Positions 8,424 through 16,800 of a DNA stretch of 39,135 nt are shown here, piece by piece. Numbering within the stretch: position 1 is the first letter of the stretch; every line of letters starts with the position of its first letter. The stretch is taken from assembly GCA_030550095.1 (NCBI GenBank), contig JAUQQA010000022.1:1-39135 (forward strand), in the 5' to 3' direction. Made by a program: the position numbers and the translations under genes. The DNA comes from Chloroflexota bacterium. GTDB taxonomy: Bacteria > Chloroflexota > Anaerolineae > J036 > Brachytrichaceae. Below the pieces are notes generated by a model. The model was given only the letters and a program-made list of their open reading frames with translations. It had not been told where the DNA came from and ran no database searches.

Positions 8424-8450
8424 CGCGCCGTTCCACGTGCTCGCGGCGCG
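8424..8450. promoter_or_regulatory. GC-rich hairpin in the leader of the 8480 gene
   Basis: CGCGCCG (8424-8430) pairs with CGGCGCG (8444-8450) across a 13-base loop, about 30 bases before the ATG of the next gene. No T-run follows on either strand, so it is not a typical intrinsic terminator. An AATAAT box lies just upstream (8408-8413). It could be a leader structure or simply a product of high G+C. Confidence 0.3.
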
Positions 8451-8479
8451 CTCGGGACAATGTTCTAGGAGGGTGCCCC

Positions 8480-9010
8480 ATGAGTGAGCTTTTTGACCGT
8501 ATTCGCAACGCCCGCGGCTCGCTGGAGACGTTGATCGGCAAGCTGCCAGGCTACAAGGGCTACAAAGAGAAGGAGATGCGCCGCGAGGCAGACCGCCTGC
8601 TGCGTGAGGCGCTGGTGCGCGATCTCACGTTGCAACTCGACCGCCTCACTGCGCTTCAGGCGCGCGCCTTGGAGGCGCTCGGCGTGACGTGGATGAGTGA
8701 CTTCGCCGCGGTCAAGACCGCGCTGCAAACGTTGATTGACCGCGTGCGCTACGCCCCGCAGGGATACGCAGGGTTCTTCGATGCTGTGCGCGTGAAGGAA
8801 GAAGCGCTAGATGCGCTCGAGGCCTTCGATCGCCAGTTGCTCGATGTGCTCCCCGTGCTCAGCCAGGCGCTGGATGCGTTGGAGCAGGCGCTGAGCGACG
8901 CCCCGAGCAATGCGCCTAAGCTCAAAACGGCGCTCGAGGCGCTGAGCAAGACCGTCGCAAACGCAAGCGCGCTCTTCGCGCAGCGCAGCAAAGTCATCAC
9001 TGGCATTTAA
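8480..9010 (+). CDS. Unrecognised alpha-helical protein preceding an SPFH gene
   Basis: I do not recognise this 176-residue protein. It has no signal peptide or membrane segment and no obvious catalytic motif. Leucine and alanine are abundant, with long runs predicted to be helical: residues about 28-65 (charged, arginine/leucine-rich) and about 105-170 (repeating ALDALEQAL-like heptads suggesting a coiled-coil bundle). An early GYKGYKEKE segment is basic. The start is well supported by AGGAGGG at 8467-8473. It ends 22 bases before the SPFH-domain gene, which also has a good ribosome binding site, so the two are probably co-transcribed. A membrane-scaffold partner role is inference only. Confidence 0.8.
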   Translation: MSELFDRIRNARGSLETLIGKLPGYKGYKEKEMRREADRLLREALVRDLTLQLDRLTALQARALEALGVTWMSDFAAVKTALQTLIDRVRYAPQGYAGFFDAVRVKEEALDALEAFDRQLLDVLPVLSQALDALEQALSDAPSNAPKLKTALEALSKTVANASALFAQRSKVITGI

Positions 9011-9032
9011 CCCAATCAGGAGGTCTTAGGCT

Positions 9033-10043
9033 ATGCCCCGCATTTTGGATGTGATCGAATGGCCCGATCAGGGCCCGAACGACATCGTGAAGCGTGTGCC
9101 CGAGGTCGGCGCTGGCGACATTCGGCTCGGTTCGCAACTCATCGTGCGCCCCTCGCAAGCAGCGGTGTTCTTCCGCGACGGCAAGGCGCTCGATACCTTC
9201 ACTGAAGGACGCCACACACTCACCACAGCAAACCTGCCGCTGCTTTCCAGCCTGATCGGTTTGGTGACCGATAGCCGCAATCCCTTCCCCGCAGAGGTGT
9301 ACTTCGTCGCCACCAAAGAGTTCGTGGATATGAAGTGGGGCACGCCCAACGAGATTACCGTGCCTGATGCCGTCTTAGGCATGGTGCAACTGCGCGCCTT
9401 CGGTACCTACTCCATGCAGATCAAAGACCCGCAGCGCTTCGTTAACCAAGTTGTTGGCGCGCAAGGCTTTTACACCACCGGGCAAATCAACGACTACTTG
9501 CGCAGCATCATGGTGAGCGAGTTCGCCAGCGTGCTCGGCGCCGTGATGAAGACACGTTCGCTGCTCGACCTTGCCGCGTTGCAAGCTGACCTCGGCGCAG
9601 CGCTGCAAGCAAAAGCCGCCGACGACTTCGAGGCATTGGGGATTGCGCTGAAGAAAGCCTACGTGGTGAGCATTCAGCCGAGCGAGGAGACCGCTAAGGC
9701 CATTGCCACACGCAGCGCCATGGGCGCTGTCGGCGCAAACTATATGCAGTATCAAGCTGGGCAAGCGATGCGCGAAGCCGCGCAGAACGAAGGGCAGAGC
9801 CTCGCTGCGCTTGGCGCCGGCGCGGGTGCTGGTATTGGGATTGGGCAAGCGTTGGCGCAAGCAATGGCATCGGGCATGCAACAGCCGCCACCGCAACAAT
9901 CCACCACGCCACCTACAAAAGCGCAGATCCGCCAAGCGCTCACTAACTTGGACATTCGCTTCGCCAACGGCGAGATCAGCGAGGAGACCTACAACCGCCT
10001 CCAGGAGAACTTGCGCAAAGCGCTCGAGAGCGCGCCAGAGTGA
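9033..10043 (+). CDS. SPFH-domain protein with C-terminal SHOCT-like segment
   Basis: The 336-residue protein resembles the YdjI/virion-core-like branch of the SPFH (stomatin/prohibitin/flotillin) superfamily. The SPFH region covers about residues 1-215, starting DVIEWPDQGPNDIVKRVP and including a VRPSQAAVFFRDGK strand typical of this branch. It lacks an N-terminal membrane hairpin. A glycine/alanine/glutamine-rich linker (about 235-295) follows. The end, LTNLDIRFANGEISEETYNRLQ, is a SHOCT-like short helical motif; many relatives instead end in zinc ribbons. GGAGG just before the ATG supports the start. It is linked to the upstream helical protein and is followed by a flavoenzyme gene after 13 bases. 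SPFH proteins usually form membrane-associated scaffolds; the exact role is unknown. Confidence 0.85.
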   Translation: MPRILDVIEWPDQGPNDIVKRVPEVGAGDIRLGSQLIVRPSQAAVFFRDGKALDTFTEGRHTLTTANLPLLSSLIGLVTDSRNPFPAEVYFVATKEFVDMKWGTPNEITVPDAVLGMVQLRAFGTYSMQIKDPQRFVNQVVGAQGFYTTGQINDYLRSIMVSEFASVLGAVMKTRSLLDLAALQADLGAALQAKAADDFEALGIALKKAYVVSIQPSEETAKAIATRSAMGAVGANYMQYQAGQAMREAAQNEGQSLAALGAGAGAGIGIGQALAQAMASGMQQPPPQQSTTPPTKAQIRQALTNLDIRFANGEISEETYNRLQENLRKALESAPE

Positions 10044-10056
10044 AACAGGAGGAGAG

Positions 10057-11217
10057 ATGGCGGTGACCAGCAGCGCGCAAACGTTTGAGTACGTGGTCAT
10101 TGGCGCCGGCGCGATGGGCAGCGCGGCGGCGTATCACCTCGCGCGCGACGGTCGGCGCGTGTTGCTGTTAGAGCAATTCGCAGTAGGACACACGCGCGGC
10201 AGCTCGCATGGCGAGTCGCGCATCTTCCGCTTTGCGTACCCCAATGCGGACTACGCACAGCTTGCAATGCAGTGTAAGCCGCTTTGGCGCCAGCTCGAAG
10301 CGGAAAGCGGCGAGCGTCTGCTGATCGAGACCGGCGGCCTGGACCTCGCCGACGATCCCGAGGGGTTCAACGCAGTGGACGAGGTGGCGCGCACGTTGGA
10401 GCGCCTCGGTGCGGCGTATGCGTTGCTTGACGCCGAACAAGTGCGCGCACGGTTCCCCATGTTTAGCATGTCGCGGGAAGGGCGTGCCGTCTACTCGCCA
10501 GACGCGGGCATTTTGCTCGCCGATCGTTGTGTGCGCGCTTTTGTGCGCCTCGCCCAAGCGCAAGGCGCTGTGGTGCACGAGCACGAAGCTGTGCGCGCCA
10601 TTCACCCCGAAGGTGCGCACGTGTGGGTCGAGACGGCGCAGCAGCGCTACCGCGCACGCGCCGTGATCATCACCGCTGGTGCGTGGGTCAACGCGCTGCT
10701 CGCTGGATTGGGGTTTGCCTTGCCGCTGCGCATCGAGCGAGAGCAGGTCGCCTATTTCGACGCGCGCGGCAGCGCCGAGTTCCGCCCCGAGCGCATGCCG
10801 ATTTGGATCCACTACCGCGCCCTCATTGCTTACGGTTTCCCCGACCTGGGCAACGGCGTGAAGGCAGGATTCCATCATGCTGGGCACTACCTTAACAGCG
10901 CTGACGAAAACAACGGGCAACCCGACGCCGCCGACTTAGAGCGGCTCGGCAACTACATCCGCATGCGATTCCCCGCGCTCGACCCAACGCCGCGCAACGC
11001 GCTCACCTGCCTGTACACCAACGCGCCTGATGAGGACTTCATCATTGACGCACTGCCCAGCGTGCCAAATGTGATCGTGGCTTCGCCGTGTAGTGGGCAC
11101 GGCTTCAAGTTTGCTGTTGGAATTGGGCGCGCGCTCGCCGACCTCGTCCAGCACGGGGAGACCTCGTTGCACATTCGGCACACGCGCCGATTGGCAGCCC
11201 TGCTACAGCAGCTTTAG
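10057..11217 (+). CDS. Monomeric sarcosine oxidase-like FAD-dependent amine oxidase
   Basis: This 386-residue flavoprotein is of the monomeric sarcosine / N-methyltryptophan oxidase type (DAO family). The nucleotide-binding motif VIGAGAMGSAAAYHLA follows residue 12, and the diagnostic SSHGESRIFRFAYP segment follows near residue 47. The cysteine that carries covalent FAD in sarcosine oxidase aligns with C318 in LTCLYTNAPDEDF, and the later SGHGFKFAVG motif is also conserved. The likely reaction is oxidative demethylation of a secondary amino acid with hydrogen peroxide release; the substrate is not certain. AGGAGGAG at 10047-10054 fixes the ATG at 10057; the frame is open further upstream but that extension overlaps the SPFH gene and is not coding. 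There is no signal peptide. Confidence 0.9.
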   Translation: MAVTSSAQTFEYVVIGAGAMGSAAAYHLARDGRRVLLLEQFAVGHTRGSSHGESRIFRFAYPNADYAQLAMQCKPLWRQLEAESGERLLIETGGLDLADDPEGFNAVDEVARTLERLGAAYALLDAEQVRARFPMFSMSREGRAVYSPDAGILLADRCVRAFVRLAQAQGAVVHEHEAVRAIHPEGAHVWVETAQQRYRARAVIITAGAWVNALLAGLGFALPLRIEREQVAYFDARGSAEFRPERMPIWIHYRALIAYGFPDLGNGVKAGFHHAGHYLNSADENNGQPDAADLERLGNYIRMRFPALDPTPRNALTCLYTNAPDEDFIIDALPSVPNVIVASPCSGHGFKFAVGIGRALADLVQHGETSLHIRHTRRLAALLQQL

Positions 11218-11234
11218 CTGCGCAGGGCGACAGG

Positions 11235-11240
11235 TAGAAT
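11235..11240 (+). promoter_or_regulatory. Possible -10 box for ftsK
   Basis: TAGAAT lies 16 bases before the ftsK ATG, in the short gap after the flavoenzyme gene. The -35 region is poor (TTTAGC at 11213-11218, 16-base spacer). The same hexamer occurs just upstream of trmFO. Confidence 0.35.
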
Positions 11241-11256
11241 TAGAACACTTGTCCAA

Positions 11257-13770
11257 ATGGCGCGCTCCGCGAACCGCACCAGCGCCCAAAACGGGAAGAG
11301 CAAACCGCAACGCTCGGCAGCGTTGCCGCGGCTCAGCCTTGACACCTGGCTAGACATCCTCGGGGTTACGCTGCTGGGCTTGGCGCTGGTGACGCTTCTC
11401 AGCTTAATCTCGGCGCAGCGCACCCAGTTGCTGGAAGGGTGGCTTGGGGTGTTAAGGCTGATGGTGGGATGGGGCGTGTTCGCCGCGCCGCTCTTGCTTG
11501 GCGCGACGGGGCTTTACCTCGTTGTGCGCCGTTTCGGCGATCAGCTCCCCGTGCTCGTTGGCGTGCCACTGCGCCTCCTTGGCGCGCTGAGTGCTTATCT
11601 CCTCAGCCTGGGGCTTATTCATCTCATCACTGCGCTGCTGCAAGGGCGTGATGCGCGCCTCGTGGCGAACGAGGCGCAAGGCGGTGGCATGGTCGGGTGG
11701 GTGGTTGCCGCTGTCTTGCGCGGTGCATTAGGCGACTTGGGCGCCGTGATGGTGATGCTTGTGGGGTTATTTGCTGCTGCGATGCTCATAGCGCGCGTGA
11801 CGCTACGCCAGCTCCTCGAGGACGCACGCAGCTTGCTGACGCGCTGGCGCAGTGCGCCAGGCGCTGCCCTTGGCAACGAGCTCCCCATTGCTGATACCCC
11901 TGTTAGCCTCTCGTCCTCAGATGACTTAGTGATCAACGACGCGCGCACGCGCCGTTTGCGCACCCGCCCAACGCCGAATGAGAACCCGCCCTTGCGCATC
12001 ATTGGCGAGCCGCCCTCAGAGAGCGTCGTCATGGGCGCGCCGCGACGCATCCGAGGGCAGCTCAACCGCGTCCCTCCGCCGCGCCCGATCGGCGCTGGTG
12101 TTTCGCAGCAAGCGCGGCCCAATGCCGAACACACCGAGGTCGCACCAGCGCCGCTTGCAGCCTCGTCTGCTGTGGAGATACGCTCGCGGATGCAAGTGCA
12201 GCGCACATGGCAACTGCCCGACATCACGTCCTTGCTCGAGCCGGGCAGCGACGCAGCCACTGAAGAAGCCAACATCCGCCAAATGGCGGCGAAGATCGAG
12301 GAAACCTTGCGCGCGTTTGGCGCGCCGGGGCGCGTGGTCGAGGTGAATCGCGGACCGACCATCACTCAATTCGGCGTCGAGCCTGGGTTTGTGGAGATGA
12401 AAGGCGGTCGGCAGGTGAAGGTGAAGGTGAGCCGCATTGCTGCGCTGGCGGACGATCTCGCGCTTGCGCTTGCTGCGCCGCGCGTGCGCATTGAGGCGCC
12501 CGTGCCCGGGCGCAGCATCGTCGGCATTGAGGTGCCTAACGCCGAAGTCGCGCTGGTGGCGCTGCGCGATGTGATGGAGAGCGAGGCCTTCGAGGCGTTG
12601 CGTCGCAAGACGCCGTTGCCGCTCGCGCTTGGGCAGGATGTGAGCGGAAACCCTGTCGTTGCAGACCTCACCGCCATGCCGCACTTGCTCATCGCGGGCA
12701 CGACTGGCTCGGGCAAAAGCGTGTGCGTCAACAGCATCATCACGACCCTGCTTTGCCTACACACGCCAGATGACCTGCGCTTGTTGATGATTGATCCGAA
12801 GCGCGTGGAGCTGATCGGCTACAACGGCATTCCCCACTTGATTGCGCCAGTGGTGGTTGAGGTGGACAAATGCACCGACGTGCTCAAGTGGGCGACGCGC
12901 GAGATGGAAAGCCGTTATCGCCTTTTTGCGCGCTACGGCGCGCGCAACATCGCCGACTTCAACGCCAAAGCCGCGGCTGCTCAGCAACAAGCCGACGCCG
13001 ACCCCGACCTGCGCAAGCTGCCTTACATCGTGCTCATCATTGACGAGCTGGCAGACTTGATGATGGTAGCGCCCGAAGAGACGGAGAAGCTGATCTGCCG
13101 CCTGGCTCAAATGGCGCGTGCCACAGGCATTCACCTCATCATCGCTACCCAGCGCCCCAGCGTGGATGTGGTCACAGGGCTGATCAAGGCGAACTTCCCC
13201 GCGCGCATCGCCTTTGCCGTCGCCACCAGCGTGGATTCGCGCGTGATCCTCGACGCACCTGGCGCGGAGAAGTTGCTTGGGCGCGGCGACATGCTGTTCC
13301 TGCGCCCTGATCACGGCGCACCATTGCGTGCGCAAGGCGTGCTGGTGCGCGATGAGGAAATTCGTCGCGTGGTGGACTTTTGGCGTGCGCAAGCAGGCGA
13401 GAGCGCTGCCTTGCATGAGCCGCTAGCTGCAACGCAGGGGGCATTGCCCGACCTCCCACCGACCACGTCTGCGCCACCGCCCACCTGGGATGAGGCGCGT
13501 CAGTTGCGCGATGCTCTCGAGCTTTCGGCTGAGGGCAACCGCGATGAAAAAGACAAGCTGTTCAACGACGCTGTCGCTGTGGTGCGCATGCATGGTAAAG
13601 CCTCGATCTCGCTGCTGCAACGTCGCCTGCGCATTGGCTATACACGCGCAGCGCGCTTGATCGAGGAGATGGAAGCGCGCGGCATCGTCGGCCCAGCAGT
13701 GCCTGGTCAGCAGTATCGTGAAGTGTTCCCTCCTTCTGCCAACGAGTCGGAGAGATTGTCTCCAGATTAA
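11257..13770 (+). CDS. ftsK: DNA translocase FtsK/SpoIIIE
   Basis: This 837-residue protein pumps chromosomal DNA through the division septum. Four or so membrane helices occupy about residues 30-185 after a basic N-terminus. A proline/arginine-rich linker (about 215-300) is short compared with enterobacterial FtsK and similar to SpoIIIE. The motor follows: Walker A GTTGSGKS at 481-488, Walker B VLIIDELADL near 592-601, and the IIATQRPSVDVVTGLIKANFPARIAF-type region. The C-terminal winged-helix gamma domain (about 755-825), which recognises polar DNA signals, is present: KLFNDAVAVV through GPAVPGQQYREV. The ATG at 11257 has no strong ribosome binding site. No terminator is evident after it. 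Confidence 0.95.
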   Translation: MARSANRTSAQNGKSKPQRSAALPRLSLDTWLDILGVTLLGLALVTLLSLISAQRTQLLEGWLGVLRLMVGWGVFAAPLLLGATGLYLVVRRFGDQLPVLVGVPLRLLGALSAYLLSLGLIHLITALLQGRDARLVANEAQGGGMVGWVVAAVLRGALGDLGAVMVMLVGLFAAAMLIARVTLRQLLEDARSLLTRWRSAPGAALGNELPIADTPVSLSSSDDLVINDARTRRLRTRPTPNENPPLRIIGEPPSESVVMGAPRRIRGQLNRVPPPRPIGAGVSQQARPNAEHTEVAPAPLAASSAVEIRSRMQVQRTWQLPDITSLLEPGSDAATEEANIRQMAAKIEETLRAFGAPGRVVEVNRGPTITQFGVEPGFVEMKGGRQVKVKVSRIAALADDLALALAAPRVRIEAPVPGRSIVGIEVPNAEVALVALRDVMESEAFEALRRKTPLPLALGQDVSGNPVVADLTAMPHLLIAGTTGSGKSVCVNSIITTLLCLHTPDDLRLLMIDPKRVELIGYNGIPHLIAPVVVEVDKCTDVLKWATREMESRYRLFARYGARNIADFNAKAAAAQQQADADPDLRKLPYIVLIIDELADLMMVAPEETEKLICRLAQMARATGIHLIIATQRPSVDVVTGLIKANFPARIAFAVATSVDSRVILDAPGAEKLLGRGDMLFLRPDHGAPLRAQGVLVRDEEIRRVVDFWRAQAGESAALHEPLAATQGALPDLPPTTSAPPPTWDEARQLRDALELSAEGNRDEKDKLFNDAVAVVRMHGKASISLLQRRLRIGYTRAARLIEEMEARGIVGPAVPGQQYREVFPPSANESERLSPD

Positions 13771-13870
13771 GCGCGCTTGATCCCCACTTAACCCAATAGC
13801 TAACCTGAGCTTATCACTCATGCTCTAGCATTGTCGCCTGTTGAAGCATGTCCATAGGGTGAGGCACACC

Positions 13871-16800
13871 ATGAGCACCGAGCGAATGCTTCATCTTGCG
13901 ACTGCCCTCGCGTTGGCACTGGCTTCATTACCTGCTCTGCCGCAAGGCGCGCATGTTGCGCAGGCGCAAACCGTGCAGGTGATCACGCAGTGGACGTTTG
14001 GGACGCAAGGCAACGAGACGCTCACCCCACAAATCGGGAGCGGTTCTGCGGTCACCGTGGGCAACGTTTCTTTCACGTACGCGGCTGGTCTTGCGGGTAA
14101 CCCAGATCGTGGCTGGAACACCAGCAGCTACCCCGCGCAAGGCACTGGTAACAAAACCGCGGGTGTAGAGTTCCGCATCAGCACCACGGGGTGGCAGAGC
14201 ATCACGCTGCGCTATAACCATCGTTCGAGCAACACCGCAGCCAACACTTCAGTCGTGCGCTACTCGACCGACGGCGGCGCGAGTTACACCGAGATCGCAA
14301 CCTTCACCTTGCCGCCGGCGTCAGGCGATACATGGTTCACGCGCACGGTGGATTTCAGCAGCATCCCGGCCGTGAACAACCTTGCTGACTTTCGCGTGCA
14401 GATCGTGGCTGCCTTTGCACCGCCGACCAACACGGGGTATGTTGCAGCCAACGCTCCAACGAGCACCTACAGCACCAACGGCACTTGGCGGTTCGACAAC
14501 GTCACGTTCGAGGGCTTTGACCTCCCACCCACCGTTGTAGGCATCACACCCGCTGATGGGGCAACTGGTGTGCCGCTGGATAGCAACGTGGTGATCACCT
14601 TCAGCGAACCCGTCAATGTGAGCGGCGACTGGTTCTCGTTGAGTTGCACCACAAGTGGAGAGCGCAAACCAAGCTTAAACAATGTGGTGGTCAGTGGAGG
14701 GCCCACAACTTTTACGCTTGATCCCTTGCTTGACTTTGCAAGCCAAGAAACGTGCACGCTCACCGTGTCCGCTGCTGCAGTCAGTGATCAGGATACGAAT
14801 GACCCGCCAGATACACTTGAAGCGGATTTCACCGCGAGCTTCACCGTCCAGCGCCAATTGCCCGCGCTCTGCGCTGACCCTAATCTGGTCCCAATCGGGA
14901 GCGTGCAAGGACCAACGACCAGCAGCCCGCTCTCAGGCGCGGTGGTAACCGTGCGCGGCATTGTGGTTGGCGACTTTGAGACCAACGCCAAACTTGGCGG
15001 TTTCTACATCCAAAGCGAAACGCCCGATAACGACCCCAACACTTCCGAAGGGTTGTTTGTGAGCAACGGCAACAACGACTCAGTGAGCCTCGGCGAGCTG
15101 GTCGTCGTGACAGGGACGGTCGCTGAGCTTTCTGAGCAGACCAGCCTTGTTGGTGTCACCATCCTCTCGTGCGGCACAGTTGCATTACCGGCGCCCACCG
15201 ATGTTACACTGCCGTTCAGCACGCCCGACGACCCCGAGCGCTATGAAGGCATGCTGGTGCGCCTGCCGCAAGAGCTAACGGTGACTGACAACTTCCGTCT
15301 CGGCCGCTTCGGGCAACTCACGCTCTCCAGCGGTGGTCGCCTGTGGCAGCCCACGCAGATCGTCACGCCGGGTGCGCCAGCGCTTGCGTTGCAAGCAGCA
15401 AACGACCTCAACCGCATCATCCTCGACGACGACACTAACCAGCAGAACCCTGACCCGATCCGCTTTGGCGGCGGCTCGAACCCGCTCTCGGCGGCGAACA
15501 CGCTGCGCGGCGGCGACACAGTGAGCAACATCGTCGGCGTGATGACCTACGGCGGGGGTGGTGCTGCCGCAAGCCCTCCGGCGTATCGCGTGCGCCCGAT
15601 CGCGCCCGTCACCTTCACGGCGAGCAACCCACGCCCGCTCACGCCGCCGAACGTCGGTGGGAGCTTGCGCGTGGCAAGCACGAACTTGCTCAACTACTTC
15701 AACACCTTCGGCGCTGGCAACTGCACGCTTGGCGTAGGTGGCCCACCAACCGACTGCCGTGGTGCAAGCAATTCCATCGAATTCACACGCCAAGTCTCCA
15801 AGACCATCCCGATGCTGCTTGAGCTCAATGCAGACGTGATCGGCTTGGTGGAGCTGGAGAACGACGGCTACGGCGCAGACAGCGCAATCCAAGACCTGGT
15901 CGATCGCCTGAACGCAGCCACTGCGCCAGGTACGTATGCGTTCGTTAACCCTGACGCCGCTTTGGGAGTCACCGACGCACTGGGCACTGATGCGATCAAG
16001 GTCGGTATCGTGTATCGCCCCGGGCGCGTCACGCCGGTAGGTCAGACGGCAGTGCTCACAAGCGGCGCATTTGGCACGTTCGTGATCACCACCACGAATG
16101 GTTTTGCGACTACGCAGCGCAACCGACCGCCGCTTGCACAAGCCTTCCGTGATAACGCCACAGGCGCAGTGTTCATCGTTGTTGTGAATCACTTTAAGTC
16201 CAAAGGCTCAAGCTGCGCCGACAACGTCAGCCCCGTGGGTCCTGACCCAGACACGGGCGATGGGCAGGGCCACTGCAACCTCACCCGCCGCGCCGCTGCC
16301 CAAGAGCTTGCCGCCTGGCTCGCCACCGACCCCACCGGCACAGGCAGCCCCAACGTGCTCATCCTCGGCGACCTGAACAGCTACGCGCAAGAGGACCCGA
16401 TCCGCGACCTGAAGGCGGCTGGCTACATCAACCTCGCTGAGGCGCGCCTAGGGTTGCAGAGCTACTCTTACTCGTTCAACGGGCAATGGGGCACGCTTGA
16501 CTACGCGCTTGCCTCGCCGAGCCTCGCGCGCCAAGTCAGCGGCATCGCAAAGTGGCATGTCAACGCTGATGAGCCTTCGGTGCTCGATTACAACCTCGAA
16601 TTCAAGTCGCCCGCGCAACAAATTTCCCTCTTTGCCGCTGATCCCTTCCGCGCTTCGGATCACGACCCACTCATCGTCGGCTTGAGCCTCAACGTGCCGC
16701 CGCGCCTCTCAGCGATCAGCACATACGACACAGGACTTGGCGGGAACGGCGCCGAGATCATCGCCGTGCGCGGTGACCATGGCGCGTTGAGCAACAGCGG

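Noticed and set aside
9703-10056. Longer N-terminus for the sarcosine-oxidase-like gene
   Set aside because: The extension overlaps the SPFH gene in another frame, is arginine-rich and low-complexity, and a strong ribosome binding site marks ATG 10057.
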